A stretch of DNA of 64,000 nt from Candidatus Poribacteria bacterium (lineage in GTDB: Bacteria; Poribacteria; WGA-4E; WGA-3G). The stretch covers positions 310,001 through 374,000 of the forward strand of contig JAPPIG010000084.1 in NCBI GenBank assembly GCA_028820635.1, given 5' to 3'. A model generated the notes under the pieces. That model was not told the DNA's origin, made no database searches, and saw nothing but the letters and a program-made list of their open reading frames with translations. The first letter of the stretch is position 1. Every line of letters starts with the position of its first letter. The position numbers were made by a program, and so were the translations under genes. Of the stretch, positions 53,301-61,725 are shown piece after piece.

Positions 53301-54585
53301 CTTCAATTACACCACGCACCGTATCTTCAAACGTCTTCATCCCTTCTGTGTGGCACCCAATGCAAGAAAGCCCATTGTACACAGCAGGATCACTCGCAGC
53401 AGGGTTAGAAACAATGTCTGTCGGTGCTACATCAAGTCTGTTACCGTTAGCATCTACAAGATAGTATGCCTGCAACCCGTTTGGTAAATTGAAGATAATC
53501 TCGCCACCATCCTGTGTAAAGTTAATCGGATAGTCAAAGATATTTTGTGTCCCTACGCTTCCAGCAAAATCGTAACTTTTCCAATACGCTCCGTAACGAG
53601 ATGTATGACGTTCAACAACCCGATTGTGTCGTGAAACACCTGAATCGTTGAATCCCGCACGCCAAACGCGAATACCTGGGTATGTCTGTAGATTCGTGGC
53701 AACATCCACATCAAGTTCTACTTCCAATGCGCGGTCTGTCTCGGGGAGCCCAAGAATGTCGTTGTAAAGCGGTGGTAAGGATGCAGCCGCAAGAAACCAA
53801 TCCACATGCACAAACGGCACATTACACTCCATTGCTTCACGCAAATTGGTCAGTTTTCTAAGCAGTCCTGTTTCTGTTTCTACAGTGAGCTCAAAACTAT
53901 ACGGATATGCTTCTTCAATTTGTGCCCATCGATCAGTTCCGACATCCCACTCGTAATCAGGCAGATTAATATAAAAGATTGTCTCTTCGGTGTCAATCGG
54001 TTCCGGGTTGACAACATCAGAACCCCAAGAGAGACTGTTCACCAGTTTTGAAAGCGCGTGCCGATAGTCAACGAGCGTATCAGCAAGTTCGCCTGCATTG
54101 TAAAGATGTGTCAATGTAAAATACCGCGCATAAGGACGGTCAAAGGGGGCAAGTGTGTCCAGATGCTTCTGTATGGAATCAAGCATCACATCAGTAGTGA
54201 TGAAACTACGATCTAATGGCCGACCAACATTCCAATCCGGTGCGCCTGCCAAGATCCATTGGTAGATCGTTTCAATTTTATCATCGGAAAGCCGTGGTAG
54301 TCCAGCTGGCATCCGTTTTATTGGATCAGTTTCGATCAACCTTTTATAGAGCTCAGAATTTTCTGGGTCTCCCCGAATAACGTCGCCATCTTCTATCATA
54401 TCTGGATATTTAAGGATGAATAACTCCGTGTAGGAACCACCTTCTTCCCCATGACAAACATCGCAACTATCCTCTAAGATAGCATACGCTTCTTGCGCGA
54501 TATTCTGTTGCGCATCAACACTTTGAAAACCTATAATCAACATTAATAGACAACTGATTGTAATAAAATTCTTCAATCCTTTCAT
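50395..54585 (-). CDS. Giant secreted protein: cytochrome c, LRR, cohesin, dockerin, sorting domain
   Basis: 1396 aa. Signal peptide; residues about 30-120: cytochrome c domain with CDVCH (Cys41, Cys44, His45) and a Met in RMPAGLP; a second CIGCH near residue 410. Residues about 565-870: leucine-rich repeats of the same type as the neighbour; then a beta-rich domain (VKVWLNGELVHQAFVNRGANDFED). About 1060-1190: a cohesin (FEVGDMFTLHLNTENVRNLAGWQADLVFNADVLEAVEM). About 1195-1245: dockerin (DVNKDGQVNVLDLIQVAQ, DVNGDGIINILDLIVVAR). About 1306-1396: sorting domain NYPNPFNPETWIPYHL. It thus joins di-heme electron transfer with both sides of a cohesin-dockerin pair. Exported and surface-bound by inference. 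Confidence 0.88.
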   Translation of the reverse strand: MKGLKNFITISCLLMLIIGFQSVDAQQNIAQEAYAILEDSCDVCHGEEGGSYTELFILKYPDMIEDGDVIRGDPENSELYKRLIETDPIKRMPAGLPRLSDDKIETIYQWILAGAPDWNVGRPLDRSFITTDVMLDSIQKHLDTLAPFDRPYARYFTLTHLYNAGELADTLVDYRHALSKLVNSLSWGSDVVNPEPIDTEETIFYINLPDYEWDVGTDRWAQIEEAYPYSFELTVETETGLLRKLTNLREAMECNVPFVHVDWFLAAASLPPLYNDILGLPETDRALEVELDVDVATNLQTYPGIRVWRAGFNDSGVSRHNRVVERHTSRYGAYWKSYDFAGSVGTQNIFDYPINFTQDGGEIIFNLPNGLQAYYLVDANGNRLDVAPTDIVSNPAASDPAVYNGLSCIGCHTEGMKTFEDTVRGVIEANANLPGREHALRLYVEKSEMDALVNKDAERYRIALEAAGGDVKDIEPVHRFYEAFNSPLDAVHAAAAVGFETADFLDRINNDSRLQDLGLVQLTVENGQMQRDAWTAGFPEVVSTIYDDVLLPEPDDRDDPISGVVIMPDLNLRDAIRRTLNMSPDATITPIDMKRLRIIVADEQGISDLSGLQFAENLERIEFRRNAISDLSPLAGLTKLNNIKLRGNQITDITPLENLTRVDWLGLEQNQITDLSPLKKLTKLQGVGISGNPVTDVSPLVDLTSLERIDAWRTPVSDFTPLASLPRLEWIEYGNDRNITEMPSLQGLKSLRRLEIHGCTISDLTPLSEFTQLEWLELVNNAISDLTPLSNLKNLTILNLDANLITDVKPLAGLTRLNVLYLENNVISDVSALSNLSNLERLDLRNNAISDFTSLDGLSDKTFVRMVGNPGFPTGGPKIRGPWLWAIVPGTRLDTRTDFLARATGGAATEVKVSANGPTAGKAVGESTWTWHSLGSGGNNINEMTESLGWGTGEEIYDHIVYGAVTIDSPREQQLSMFVGSSDSVKVWLNGELVHQAFVNRGANDFEDFFPVTLEQGQNVLLVALDNHGHGSFSGHFGFALDAEYDLFREGTRFLFDTDATSFEVGDMFTLHLNTENVRNLAGWQADLVFNADVLEAVEMSEGDFLMSEDEDTHFSGGTIDNETGKITGIRALRIEGGVSGKGTLCSVSFNVIGPGECLLTLENFEAGSSFGDPLPSIPPEYLITVEGEPIRPAWDVNKDGQVNVLDLIQVAQSLNADVSTNPEADVNGDGIINILDLIVVARNFAAAAPSLVAMDSEKLTPAMVQSWIKQAQLVDDGSIAFRRGIANLQRLLETIAVPEKTALLMNYPNPFNPETWIPYHLAKPADVTLTIYAANGTVVRSLVLGHQAAGIYQSRGRAVYWDGKNEIGESVASGIYFYMFTAGDFTATRKMLLMK

Positions 54586-54668
54586 TTATTTACTCTTCCT
54601 TTAATAAATATTACGACTTGTGCCAGTTACGTAATAGTTTTGTTGTTTTTCACATTTGGTTATATTAT

Positions 54669-54733
54669 GTAGGAGCGATCTCCGAATCGCGACAGAAACA
54701 CCTTGATAGTCGGAAATCGGAGTTCCCTCCTAC
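54669..54733. repeat. REP-like repeat, family A
   Basis: GTAGGAGCGATCTCC.. at 54669-54693 and GTCGGAAATCGGAGTTCCCT.. at 54709-54733, a direct tandem of the two half-units between two surface-protein genes. Confidence 0.85.
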
Positions 54734-54800
54734 CTTGGAGGTTTTTAGGAGCAATTTGCTAACCAAATCCTATAATTTTTTACCGAGTTGACTTATTCCT

Positions 54801-57302
54801 TTACTTCATTATTAACATTTTTCTGGTAGTGGTGAAATCTCCTGCTATTAGTGTGTAAAAATAAATTCCACTCGCCACGGATTCACCTATACTGTTTCTA
54901 CCATCCCAATACGCCGCATGGCTGCGGCTTTTATAGATACCAGCGTCCTGATATCCCAACACTAAGGTTTTAACCATTTTACCATTTGCAGCGTAAATTG
55001 TCAAACTCACTTCAGCCGGTTTAGACAGTTGATACGGTATCCACGTCTCTGGATTAAACGGATTCGGATAGTTCGCAAGAAGTGCTGTCCTTTTAGGCGT
55101 AAGCGATGTTAAAAGTCTTTGAAGATTCGCTATGCCCTTTTGAAAAGCAATAGAACCGTCATTTGCTATCTGTGCATGTGCTATCCATGCCTGTATTGTC
55201 GCTGGCATTAATTTTTCAGTGTCTACCGTATAAGAATCCGTATTAATACCACCTTCAGCGATTGAGATTGGAGCTGATGCTGTTGATTCATCAAAGTGTT
55301 GTGCTACAGTAATTAGGTCTAAAATGCCAATCGTCCCATCACCATCCACATCAGATTGCGGATTAACAGATGGATCTTCTCTTAAGTATTGTGCTACATG
55401 CATTAGATCTAAGATGTTTACTTCTCCATCCTGATTTACATCCCAAGCAGGGAATATACGTTCTTCAACATTGAAAACAAATTCAGAAATACTCATAGAA
55501 ATTGGCACCAAATCACTTGAACCGGCATATTGGTTAGTGAGTGTAATTTGTGCTTCGCCAACCGCCTTTGCTACAAATACCAGCGACAATAATCTCCCCG
55601 TGCCGCTTACCCCATCTCTGCTAAGACTTACCGCACCGAGACTGGTGATTTTCCCTGCTGCGTTGTCAATAGCACCTTTGAGAAAGAAGGTCTTCGCATC
55701 ATCTTTTTTCAAAAAATCACCTTCGTTCACCTCAATCGCTTCAAGCGTATTGGGGTCAAATACAATATCACATAGCCATCCCGCTAAATCAGTGACGTTT
55801 TCCACGTTGAGATGTAGTGTAAACGTTCCGCCGGCGCGAATAGGTGTTTCATCTATAGAAAAGAAGAGGTTGGCACTATCCGCATCCAATACGGTGATTA
55901 CAATCTCGGGAACATTAAGAGGAATTGTTACTGCCTCACTTGAATCTGCATATAGGTTGGTAAGAGTGATTTGCGCTTCGCCAACCGCCTTTGCTACAAA
56001 TGTTACCGACAACAATCTACCTGTGCCACTTATTCCGTCTTTACTCAGGCTTATCGCGCCAAGACCAGTTATTTTCCCTGCTGTGTTATCAATCGTGTTT
56101 TTGAGAAAGACGGTTGTTTCACCGTCTTCTTTCAAGAAATCGCCTTCAACCACTTCAACCGCTTCAAGCGTATTGGGGTCAAACACAATATCACATTGCC
56201 ATCTTGACAAATCGGTGACATGTTCTACATCCAGATGCAGTGTAAACGTATCGCGGGCGCGAACAGGGATTTCATCTATTGAAAAGGAAAGTTTGGCATT
56301 ATTCACATCCGAAGTAGGTTGCTCCTCCACAGTGATAATAATTTCAGGTATACTCAAAGGGATTGTCTCTAAGACACCAGCCGTTGAGGCACCACTTGAA
56401 CCTGCATTTAGGTTGGTAAGTGTGACTCGTGCTTCACCAACTGCCCTTGCCATAAAAGTCACCGACAACAATCTGCCTGTGCCGCTCACACCATCTGCGC
56501 TGATTCTGGCAGCACTGAGTTGAGTTATTTTTCCTGCTGCGTTATCAATTTCGCCTGGCAGAAAGAAAGCGTTGCTACCACCCTTCTTCAAGAAATCGCC
56601 TTCAAACACCTCAGCCGCCTGAAGCACATCAGAATCAAACAAGATGCTACAATTCCATCCTGCTAAATCGGTAATGTTTTCTGCGTTGAGATGTAGTGTA
56701 AATGTATCACCGACGCGAATAGGTGTTTCATCTATAGAAAAGAAAAACTTGGGACCGTCTGGATCAGGTTGCTCCTCCACAGTGACGACAATCTCAGGAA
56801 TATTTAATGAAATTGTCGCCAAGTTGCTTAAACCAACAGATAGGTTGCTAAGTGTAACTTGGGCTTTTCCGGTAGTCTTTGCTATAAATGTCACCGAAAG
56901 TAAACTACCAGTGCCGCTAACACCTTGTGGGCTGAATCGCGCAGCACTGAGGTTAGTAATTTTTCCTGCTGCGTTATCAATTTCGCCTGGGAGAAAGAAA
57001 GGATCTTCACCATCTTTCTCTAAGAAATCACCTTCAATCACCTCAACCGCCTCAAGCACATCAGAATCAAACAAGATGCTACAATTCCATCCTGCTAAAT
57101 CGGTAATGTTTTCTGCGTTGAGATGTAGTGTAAATGTATCACCGACGCGAATAGGTATTTTATCTATAGAAAAAGAGAGCTTGGCACTATCATTAGGGTT
57201 GTTTGTGGTTTGTCCCACTGTTGTGAATGGAAATATCAAATACAATATTGCGCAAAATCCGAAAGTGTAAACAAAATTGTATTTTCCATTAACTAAACTC
57301 AT
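54801..57302 (-). CDS. Secreted four-cohesin/dockerin protein with sorting domain
   Basis: 833 aa from ATG 57302 (GGAG about 9 bases upstream; the ATG at 57317 lies too close to any ribosome site). Signal segment YNFVYTFGFCAILYLIFPFTTVGQ. Four tandem cohesin-like domains, about 140 residues each, all opening SIDxxPxRxxxTFTLHL and containing EGDFL and DNxAGKIT. Then a dockerin (DVNQDGEVNILDLMHVAQ and DVDGDGTIGILDLITVAQ; residues about 620-678) and the sorting domain from NYPNPFNPETWIPYQL (about 744) to RKMLIMK. A scaffold-like molecule with its own dockerin, so it could polymerise or bind the neighbours. Two of the repeats are almost identical in DNA. Confidence 0.9.
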   Translation of the reverse strand: MSLVNGKYNFVYTFGFCAILYLIFPFTTVGQTTNNPNDSAKLSFSIDKIPIRVGDTFTLHLNAENITDLAGWNCSILFDSDVLEAVEVIEGDFLEKDGEDPFFLPGEIDNAAGKITNLSAARFSPQGVSGTGSLLSVTFIAKTTGKAQVTLSNLSVGLSNLATISLNIPEIVVTVEEQPDPDGPKFFFSIDETPIRVGDTFTLHLNAENITDLAGWNCSILFDSDVLQAAEVFEGDFLKKGGSNAFFLPGEIDNAAGKITQLSAARISADGVSGTGRLLSVTFMARAVGEARVTLTNLNAGSSGASTAGVLETIPLSIPEIIITVEEQPTSDVNNAKLSFSIDEIPVRARDTFTLHLDVEHVTDLSRWQCDIVFDPNTLEAVEVVEGDFLKEDGETTVFLKNTIDNTAGKITGLGAISLSKDGISGTGRLLSVTFVAKAVGEAQITLTNLYADSSEAVTIPLNVPEIVITVLDADSANLFFSIDETPIRAGGTFTLHLNVENVTDLAGWLCDIVFDPNTLEAIEVNEGDFLKKDDAKTFFLKGAIDNAAGKITSLGAVSLSRDGVSGTGRLLSLVFVAKAVGEAQITLTNQYAGSSDLVPISMSISEFVFNVEERIFPAWDVNQDGEVNILDLMHVAQYLREDPSVNPQSDVDGDGTIGILDLITVAQHFDESTASAPISIAEGGINTDSYTVDTEKLMPATIQAWIAHAQIANDGSIAFQKGIANLQRLLTSLTPKRTALLANYPNPFNPETWIPYQLSKPAEVSLTIYAANGKMVKTLVLGYQDAGIYKSRSHAAYWDGRNSIGESVASGIYFYTLIAGDFTTTRKMLIMK

Positions 57303-57485
57303 TCCGTATATCTCCATATTCTCAAAACTTCAAAAAATTCTATTTTTCTATAACTTCCAACCCAAATTTTTAATGTTATATTCTGCATGAATTTCAAAGG
57401 AATCAAAACCGAAATTTTACCCTATCTCCCTTGTAACGTCATTATAGCAAACCCCTCTAAAAATGGCAAGAATTTGATGATTAAT
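57303..57485. other. Intergenic region between the cohesin gene and the tRNA cluster
   Basis: No gene. Divergent: the cohesin gene promoter should lie here (minus) and the tRNA promoter at 57486-57514 (plus). No strong hairpin seen. Confidence 0.4.
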
Positions 57486-57514
57486 TTGCAATTGTCAAGA
57501 TTTTGTAGTATAAT
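57486..57514 (+). promoter_or_regulatory. Promoter of the tRNA cluster
   Basis: TTGCAA at 57486-57491, 17-base spacer, TATAAT at 57509-57514; +1 near 57521, about 30 bases before tRNA-Pro. Confidence 0.75.
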
Positions 57515-57549
57515 ATAATCACTTAATTTGAAGCAGAATATTACATTAT

Positions 57550-57625
<76 letters not shown>

Positions 57626-57654
57626 TTCAAAACAGAATAAGATTTCTAACACAA

Positions 57655-57728
<74 letters not shown>

Positions 57729-57738
57729 TATTGAACAC

Positions 57739-57811
57739 GGTGGATGTAGCTCAGGGGTAGAGCGCCTGACTGTGGATCAGGAGGTCGTGGGTTCAAATCC
57801 CATCATCCACC
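57739..57811 (+). tRNA. tRNA-His (GUG)
   Basis: Starts with the extra G-1 (57739) opposite C73, the hallmark of tRNA-His; acceptor GTGGATG/CATCCAC, anticodon loop CTGTGGA. Confidence 0.95.
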
Positions 57812-57821
57812 TTATAAACAT

Positions 57822-57894
57822 GCGTCCGTAGTTCAATGGATAGAGCAATAGCCTTCGGAGCTATAAGTTGGGGGTTCGAATCCCTCCGGACGCG
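57822..57894 (+). tRNA. tRNA-Arg (UCG)
   Basis: Acceptor GCGTCCG/CGGACGC, anticodon loop CTTCGGA giving UCG, G73. 73 bases. Confidence 0.92.
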
Positions 57895-57895
57895 T

Positions 57896-57968
57896 GCGCC
57901 GTTAGCTCAATTGGCAGAGCATCTGACTCTTAATCAGAGGGTTGAAGGTTCGATTCCTTCACGGCGCA
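57896..57968 (+). tRNA. tRNA-Lys (CUU)
   Basis: Acceptor GCGCCGT/ACGGCGC, A73, anticodon loop CTCTTAA giving CUU. Only one base separates it from the preceding tRNA, so processing must be tight. Confidence 0.94.
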
Positions 57969-58081
57969 TCGGTTCTAAAAAAGTAGAACGGATGCCAGAA
58001 TTAGATGCTCAATTAAGAGCATACAACGTTAAAAGCCAGAAATTGGGAAGTTCAACCCTTTATGATATTCCGTTCAATAAA

Positions 58082-58166
58082 GGGCGGGTGCTGGAATTGG
58101 TAGACAGGATAGACTTAGGATCTATTGGGGTTACGCCTCGTGAGGGTTCAAGTCCCTCCTCGCCCA
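58082..58166 (+). tRNA. tRNA-Leu (UAG)
   Basis: Acceptor GGGCGGG/CTCGCCC (one G:T), anticodon loop CTTAGGA, long variable arm, A73. 85 bases. 113 non-coding bases separate it from tRNA-Lys. Confidence 0.93.
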
Positions 58167-58169
58167 CTA

Positions 58170-58204
58170 CATCTCATATCACGGAAGTTCCGTAATATGA
58201 GATG
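58170..58204 (+). terminator. Long hairpin between the tRNA cluster and tig
   Basis: CATCTCATAT (58170-58179) pairs with 58195-58204, and ACGG with CCGT inside. It begins 3 bases after tRNA-Leu. No T-run, so it may serve as a processing or partial termination structure. Confidence 0.55.
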
Positions 58205-58291
58205 CCCTCGTCTCACTACTATTAGAAATTGAGGCTGAGACAAATATAGCACAAAACACACCTTTTTGTCGGTTGATAGGGAGATTCTAAC

Positions 58292-59599
58292 TTGAGAGTT
58301 GAAGTTGAAACGTTAGATAGCACGCAAGTTAAATTAGAGATTGAGGTCCCCGCTCAAGAAGTAGACGAAGCGTTAGAAGAAGCTTACAAAGCGTTGCGTG
58401 CCTATGTGTCGCTGCCAGGTTTCAGAAAAGGACGAGTCCCTTTAGCCATACTTAAGTCTCGATTTCCAGAACACATCAATGCTGAAGTCGTAAAACAACT
58501 TGTGTTCCCCGCTTACGAAGATGCATTGAATAATAAACAACTTGTTCCCCTGGCACAACCAACTTTTGACCCACCCTTGGAACAGTTGAAAGTCACTGAA
58601 AATCACCCCCTCGTTTTCACTGCCACCGTAAATGTAAAACCGACTTTTGAGATTCCGGATTACGAAGAAATCGAGGCAGACAAAACACCAATCAATGTCC
58701 CACGTGAGAATGTAGAGACTCATATTAAACGATTACAATTGCAATCGGCAACTTTTGAACCAATAGAAGAAGATCGACTCGTCCAAGAATCAGACTGTGT
58801 AAGGATAGATTGGACGTGCACATTAGACGGTGAGGAGCTTGAAAACGAATCTGCACAAGATATTGATGTTGACTTAACTTCGGAGGACCTTGATGCTGAC
58901 CTCGTAGCCGGGCTTATTGAAATGCGCGTCGGAGAAACAAAACTGATTGAGGTAAACTTTGATACGACGCACCCATTACCGGCACTCGCTGGAAAACAAG
59001 TAAAATACAATGTTACACTCCATGCCATCACACAAAAACACTTGCCAGAACTCGACGATGAATTTGCCAAAGACCTCGGTTATGAAACCTACAATCAGAT
59101 GCACGGTGTCATCTGGAACAATCTCGTTGAAGAGGAACGCATTTTACAGATTGATAAGCAAAAAACAGAAATATTAGAGCAACTTATTGAAAAGACAAAT
59201 ATAACGATCCCTGATGAATTGGTTGAACAATATGTACAACAAGCTTTACAAAATGTAAAAAAGCAGTTAAACGCACAACAAAAGACTCCTGAAGAATCAG
59301 GGATTAACTTGGAAACCTTGCCTGAGGAATTAAGACGAGATGTAATTCAGCAAACAAAACAGAATTGGATTTTCGATGAGATAGCCGAAGACGAAGGTAT
59401 TTACGTGAGTGACGATGAATTGGAGTGGGAGATTCGCCGTGCTGCAGAACAACAAAACCGAGATGCCCAAAAATATGCCGACCTGCTAAAGGCGAGCAAT
59501 CGTCTGGAGGATTTCAGAGTCCAACTCCAGCATGAAAAAATCTATCAGTTTTTAATTCAAGAAGCATCTGCAAAAAAATCATTGATTATTACCGGATAG
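58292..59599 (+). CDS. tig: Trigger factor (ribosome-bound chaperone)
   Basis: 435 aa. TTG start at 58292 with GGGAG about 9 bases upstream; no ATG fits. N-terminal ribosome-binding domain with the signature GFRKGRVPLAILKSRF; middle PPIase (FKBP-like) domain about residues 150-245 (DCVRIDWTCTLDGEELENE); C-terminal helical arms (from DDEFAKDLGYETYNQMHGVIWNNLVEEERI). It binds nascent chains at the ribosome exit. It heads the tig-clpP-clpX-lon group, which is a conserved order in many bacteria. Confidence 0.95.
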   Translation: MRVEVETLDSTQVKLEIEVPAQEVDEALEEAYKALRAYVSLPGFRKGRVPLAILKSRFPEHINAEVVKQLVFPAYEDALNNKQLVPLAQPTFDPPLEQLKVTENHPLVFTATVNVKPTFEIPDYEEIEADKTPINVPRENVETHIKRLQLQSATFEPIEEDRLVQESDCVRIDWTCTLDGEELENESAQDIDVDLTSEDLDADLVAGLIEMRVGETKLIEVNFDTTHPLPALAGKQVKYNVTLHAITQKHLPELDDEFAKDLGYETYNQMHGVIWNNLVEEERILQIDKQKTEILEQLIEKTNITIPDELVEQYVQQALQNVKKQLNAQQKTPEESGINLETLPEELRRDVIQQTKQNWIFDEIAEDEGIYVSDDELEWEIRRAAEQQNRDAQKYADLLKASNRLEDFRVQLQHEKIYQFLIQEASAKKSLIITG

Positions 59600-59738
59600 T
59601 TCAAAAAAACTGATTGTTTGCACATATTGAGACCCCATTTTCAGTTTTATTATTTCACTTCATAAAATAATAAATTGCTCACAACTTATAAATTTTAATC
59701 TAAGAAGAAACAACATACATCGCCTAACGGACACGAAA

Positions 59739-60329
59739 ATGAATCTTGTACCCTTTGTTGTTGAACAAACAAACCGAGGTGAACGGTCCTACGACATCTA
59801 TTCCCGGTTGCTTGAAGACCGAATTATCATGATCGGTTCTACAATTGATGATGATACGATAGCAAATCTGATTACGGCGCAGATGCTTTTTCTTGAAGGA
59901 AAAGACCCAGATGCGGATATTGTCCTTTATCTGAATACACCAGGCGGTTCGGTTTCAGCGGGATTAGCAATTTATGACACCATGCAGTATATCAAGGCAG
60001 ATGTTCAAACGTGGTGTTTAGGACGAGCATATAGCATGGGGGCTGTCCTACTGGCAGCTGGAACTCCCGGTAAACGATATGCATTACCACATGCCAAAGC
60101 ACTGATTCATCAACCTATGGCAGGTGGTATTGGGGGACAAGCAGCCGATATCAGCATCCATGCAAACGAAATTTTACGAGAACGGGAACGCCTTTATTCT
60201 ATTTTAGCACAACACACTGGACAGAGTTTTGAAAAGATCGAAACAGATGCCGATCGAGATTTCTATATGACAGCACAAGAAGCCCTTGAATACGGTATCG
60301 TTGATACAGTCGTTGCCCACCGCCAGTAG
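59739..60329 (+). CDS. clpP: ATP-dependent Clp protease proteolytic subunit
   Basis: 196 aa serine peptidase that forms the double-heptamer chamber with ClpX. Catalytic triad: Ser99 ([14 protein letters not shown]), His124 ([10 protein letters not shown]) and Asp174 (DRDFYM). Entrance loop and handle are standard: [47 protein letters not shown] 59739, about 140 bases after tig. Length fits the mature family almost without propeptide. Confidence 0.97.
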   Translation: MNLVPFVVEQTNRGERSYDIYSRLLEDRIIMIGSTIDDDTIANLITAQMLFLEGKDPDADIVLYLNTPGGSVSAGLAIYDTMQYIKADVQTWCLGRAYSMGAVLLAAGTPGKRYALPHAKALIHQPMAGGIGGQAADISIHANEILRERERLYSILAQHTGQSFEKIETDADRDFYMTAQEALEYGIVDTVVAHRQ

Positions 60330-60421
60330 ACACAGATGAACGACATGTCTCCACTTCAAGTATCAAATGACATGTCTATCTGATTAACAAATGAATCTTG
60401 CTTAACAAGTCGGAGGAAACA

Positions 60422-61714
60422 ATGTCAGAATCCATTGACGGTAGAGTGTATTGCTCATTCTGTAATAGAGAAAGCAGCCAAGTGAATCGACTCCTTCAGG
60501 GAGTTGAGGCGTATATCTGCGACGTGTGCGTTGACTATTGTAATAAAAAACTCGCTCAGATAAATCCTACTGCGCCAGATTTGCCAGAACCGCCTCCCAA
60601 CGCTGAAGACACGAACGAGGAAGACGTTGAACCTCCTGTACTACTCCTTGAACCGTCTGAGATTAAAGCGAAACTTGATGAATACGTAATCGGACAAGAA
60701 CACGCCAAAAAAATACTTTCTGTCGCTGTTTATACACATTATAAACGCTTACAGCATGAGAACACAGACGATGTTGAATTAGATAAAAGTAACATTCTGT
60801 TAATAGGCCCTACTGGAACAGGAAAAACACTGCTTGCACAAACCCTCGCGCGGGTTTTAAACGTCCCCTTTGCTATTGCCGATGCGACTACCGTCACGGA
60901 AGCGGGTTATGTGGGCGAAGACGTAGAAAACATCATCCTGAAACTTGTTCAAGCAGCAGACGGGAACATCAAACGTGCCCAACACGGTATTATCTATATA
61001 GACGAAATAGACAAAATCACCCGCAAATCCGAAAACCCATCTATCACTCGCGACGTTTCTGGTGAGGGTGTACAGCAGGCACTTCTTAAAATATTAGAAG
61101 GTACCGTTGCTAACGTTCCACCCCGCGGTGGACGAAAACACCCGCATCAAGAAATGTTAGAAGTTGATACTAAAAATGTTCTTTTCATCTGTGGTGGAAC
61201 TTTTATCGGATTAGAAAATCTTATTAAAAACAGATTAGGAAAACAGAGCATTGGATTTGGTTCAGAAATTAAATCTAAACAGAAACAGAAGATACACGAA
61301 ATTCTTGAGCATACTACTGCAAAAGACCTAATCAAGTACGGTTTTATCCCAGAACTGATTGGGAGGTTACCTATTGTTGCAAACCTCCATGAATTAGATG
61401 AACCTGCCTTGATTAGAATTCTTACTGAACCGAAAAACGCACTTGTCAAACAATATCGGCAACTTTTAGCGTATGAAGGTGTGCAATTCAATGTGACCGA
61501 TGATGCACTCTCCGCAATTGCACATCAGGTCATCGAACGCGAAACTGGTGCACGCGGCTTACGGGCAGTCATGGAAAAAATTATGCTGGAAACCATGTAC
61601 CAGATACCTTCGCTTTCCGAAGTACACGCGTGTCAAATAACTGAAGATAGCGTTTTAGGGAAGGGTTCCCCTGAATTAATTAACACTGCGTCTGAGGCAC
61701 TTAAAACTGCGTAA
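60422..61714 (+). CDS. clpX: ATP-dependent Clp protease ATP-binding subunit ClpX
   Basis: 430 aa from ATG 60422, which follows GGAGG by 6 bases (the frame could extend to 60398, but without a ribosome site). N-terminal zinc domain: Cys11, Cys14, Cys33, Cys36 (YCSFC and CDVC). AAA+ domain: Walker A GPTGTGKT, Walker [11 protein letters not shown], sensor and the pore motif YVGEDVE, plus [21 protein letters not shown] at the end. It unfolds substrates and passes them to ClpP. Spaced 92 bases from clpP. Confidence 0.97.
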   Translation: MSESIDGRVYCSFCNRESSQVNRLLQGVEAYICDVCVDYCNKKLAQINPTAPDLPEPPPNAEDTNEEDVEPPVLLLEPSEIKAKLDEYVIGQEHAKKILSVAVYTHYKRLQHENTDDVELDKSNILLIGPTGTGKTLLAQTLARVLNVPFAIADATTVTEAGYVGEDVENIILKLVQAADGNIKRAQHGIIYIDEIDKITRKSENPSITRDVSGEGVQQALLKILEGTVANVPPRGGRKHPHQEMLEVDTKNVLFICGGTFIGLENLIKNRLGKQSIGFGSEIKSKQKQKIHEILEHTTAKDLIKYGFIPELIGRLPIVANLHELDEPALIRILTEPKNALVKQYRQLLAYEGVQFNVTDDALSAIAHQVIERETGARGLRAVMEKIMLETMYQIPSLSEVHACQITEDSVLGKGSPELINTASEALKTA

Positions 61715-61725
61715 AGGAGCAAACC

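Noticed and set aside
55471..56523. Long plus-strand frame (350 codons) opposite the cohesin gene
   Set aside because: It is the antisense of tandem repeats, which keep an open frame by repeating the same codons. It is Ser/Thr/Pro rich, has no Shine-Dalgarno, and the minus-strand gene has signal peptide, domains and sorting signal.
57836..58195. 119-codon frame across tRNA-Arg, tRNA-Lys and tRNA-Leu
   Set aside because: It is translated tRNA sequence; the tRNAs are unmistakable.
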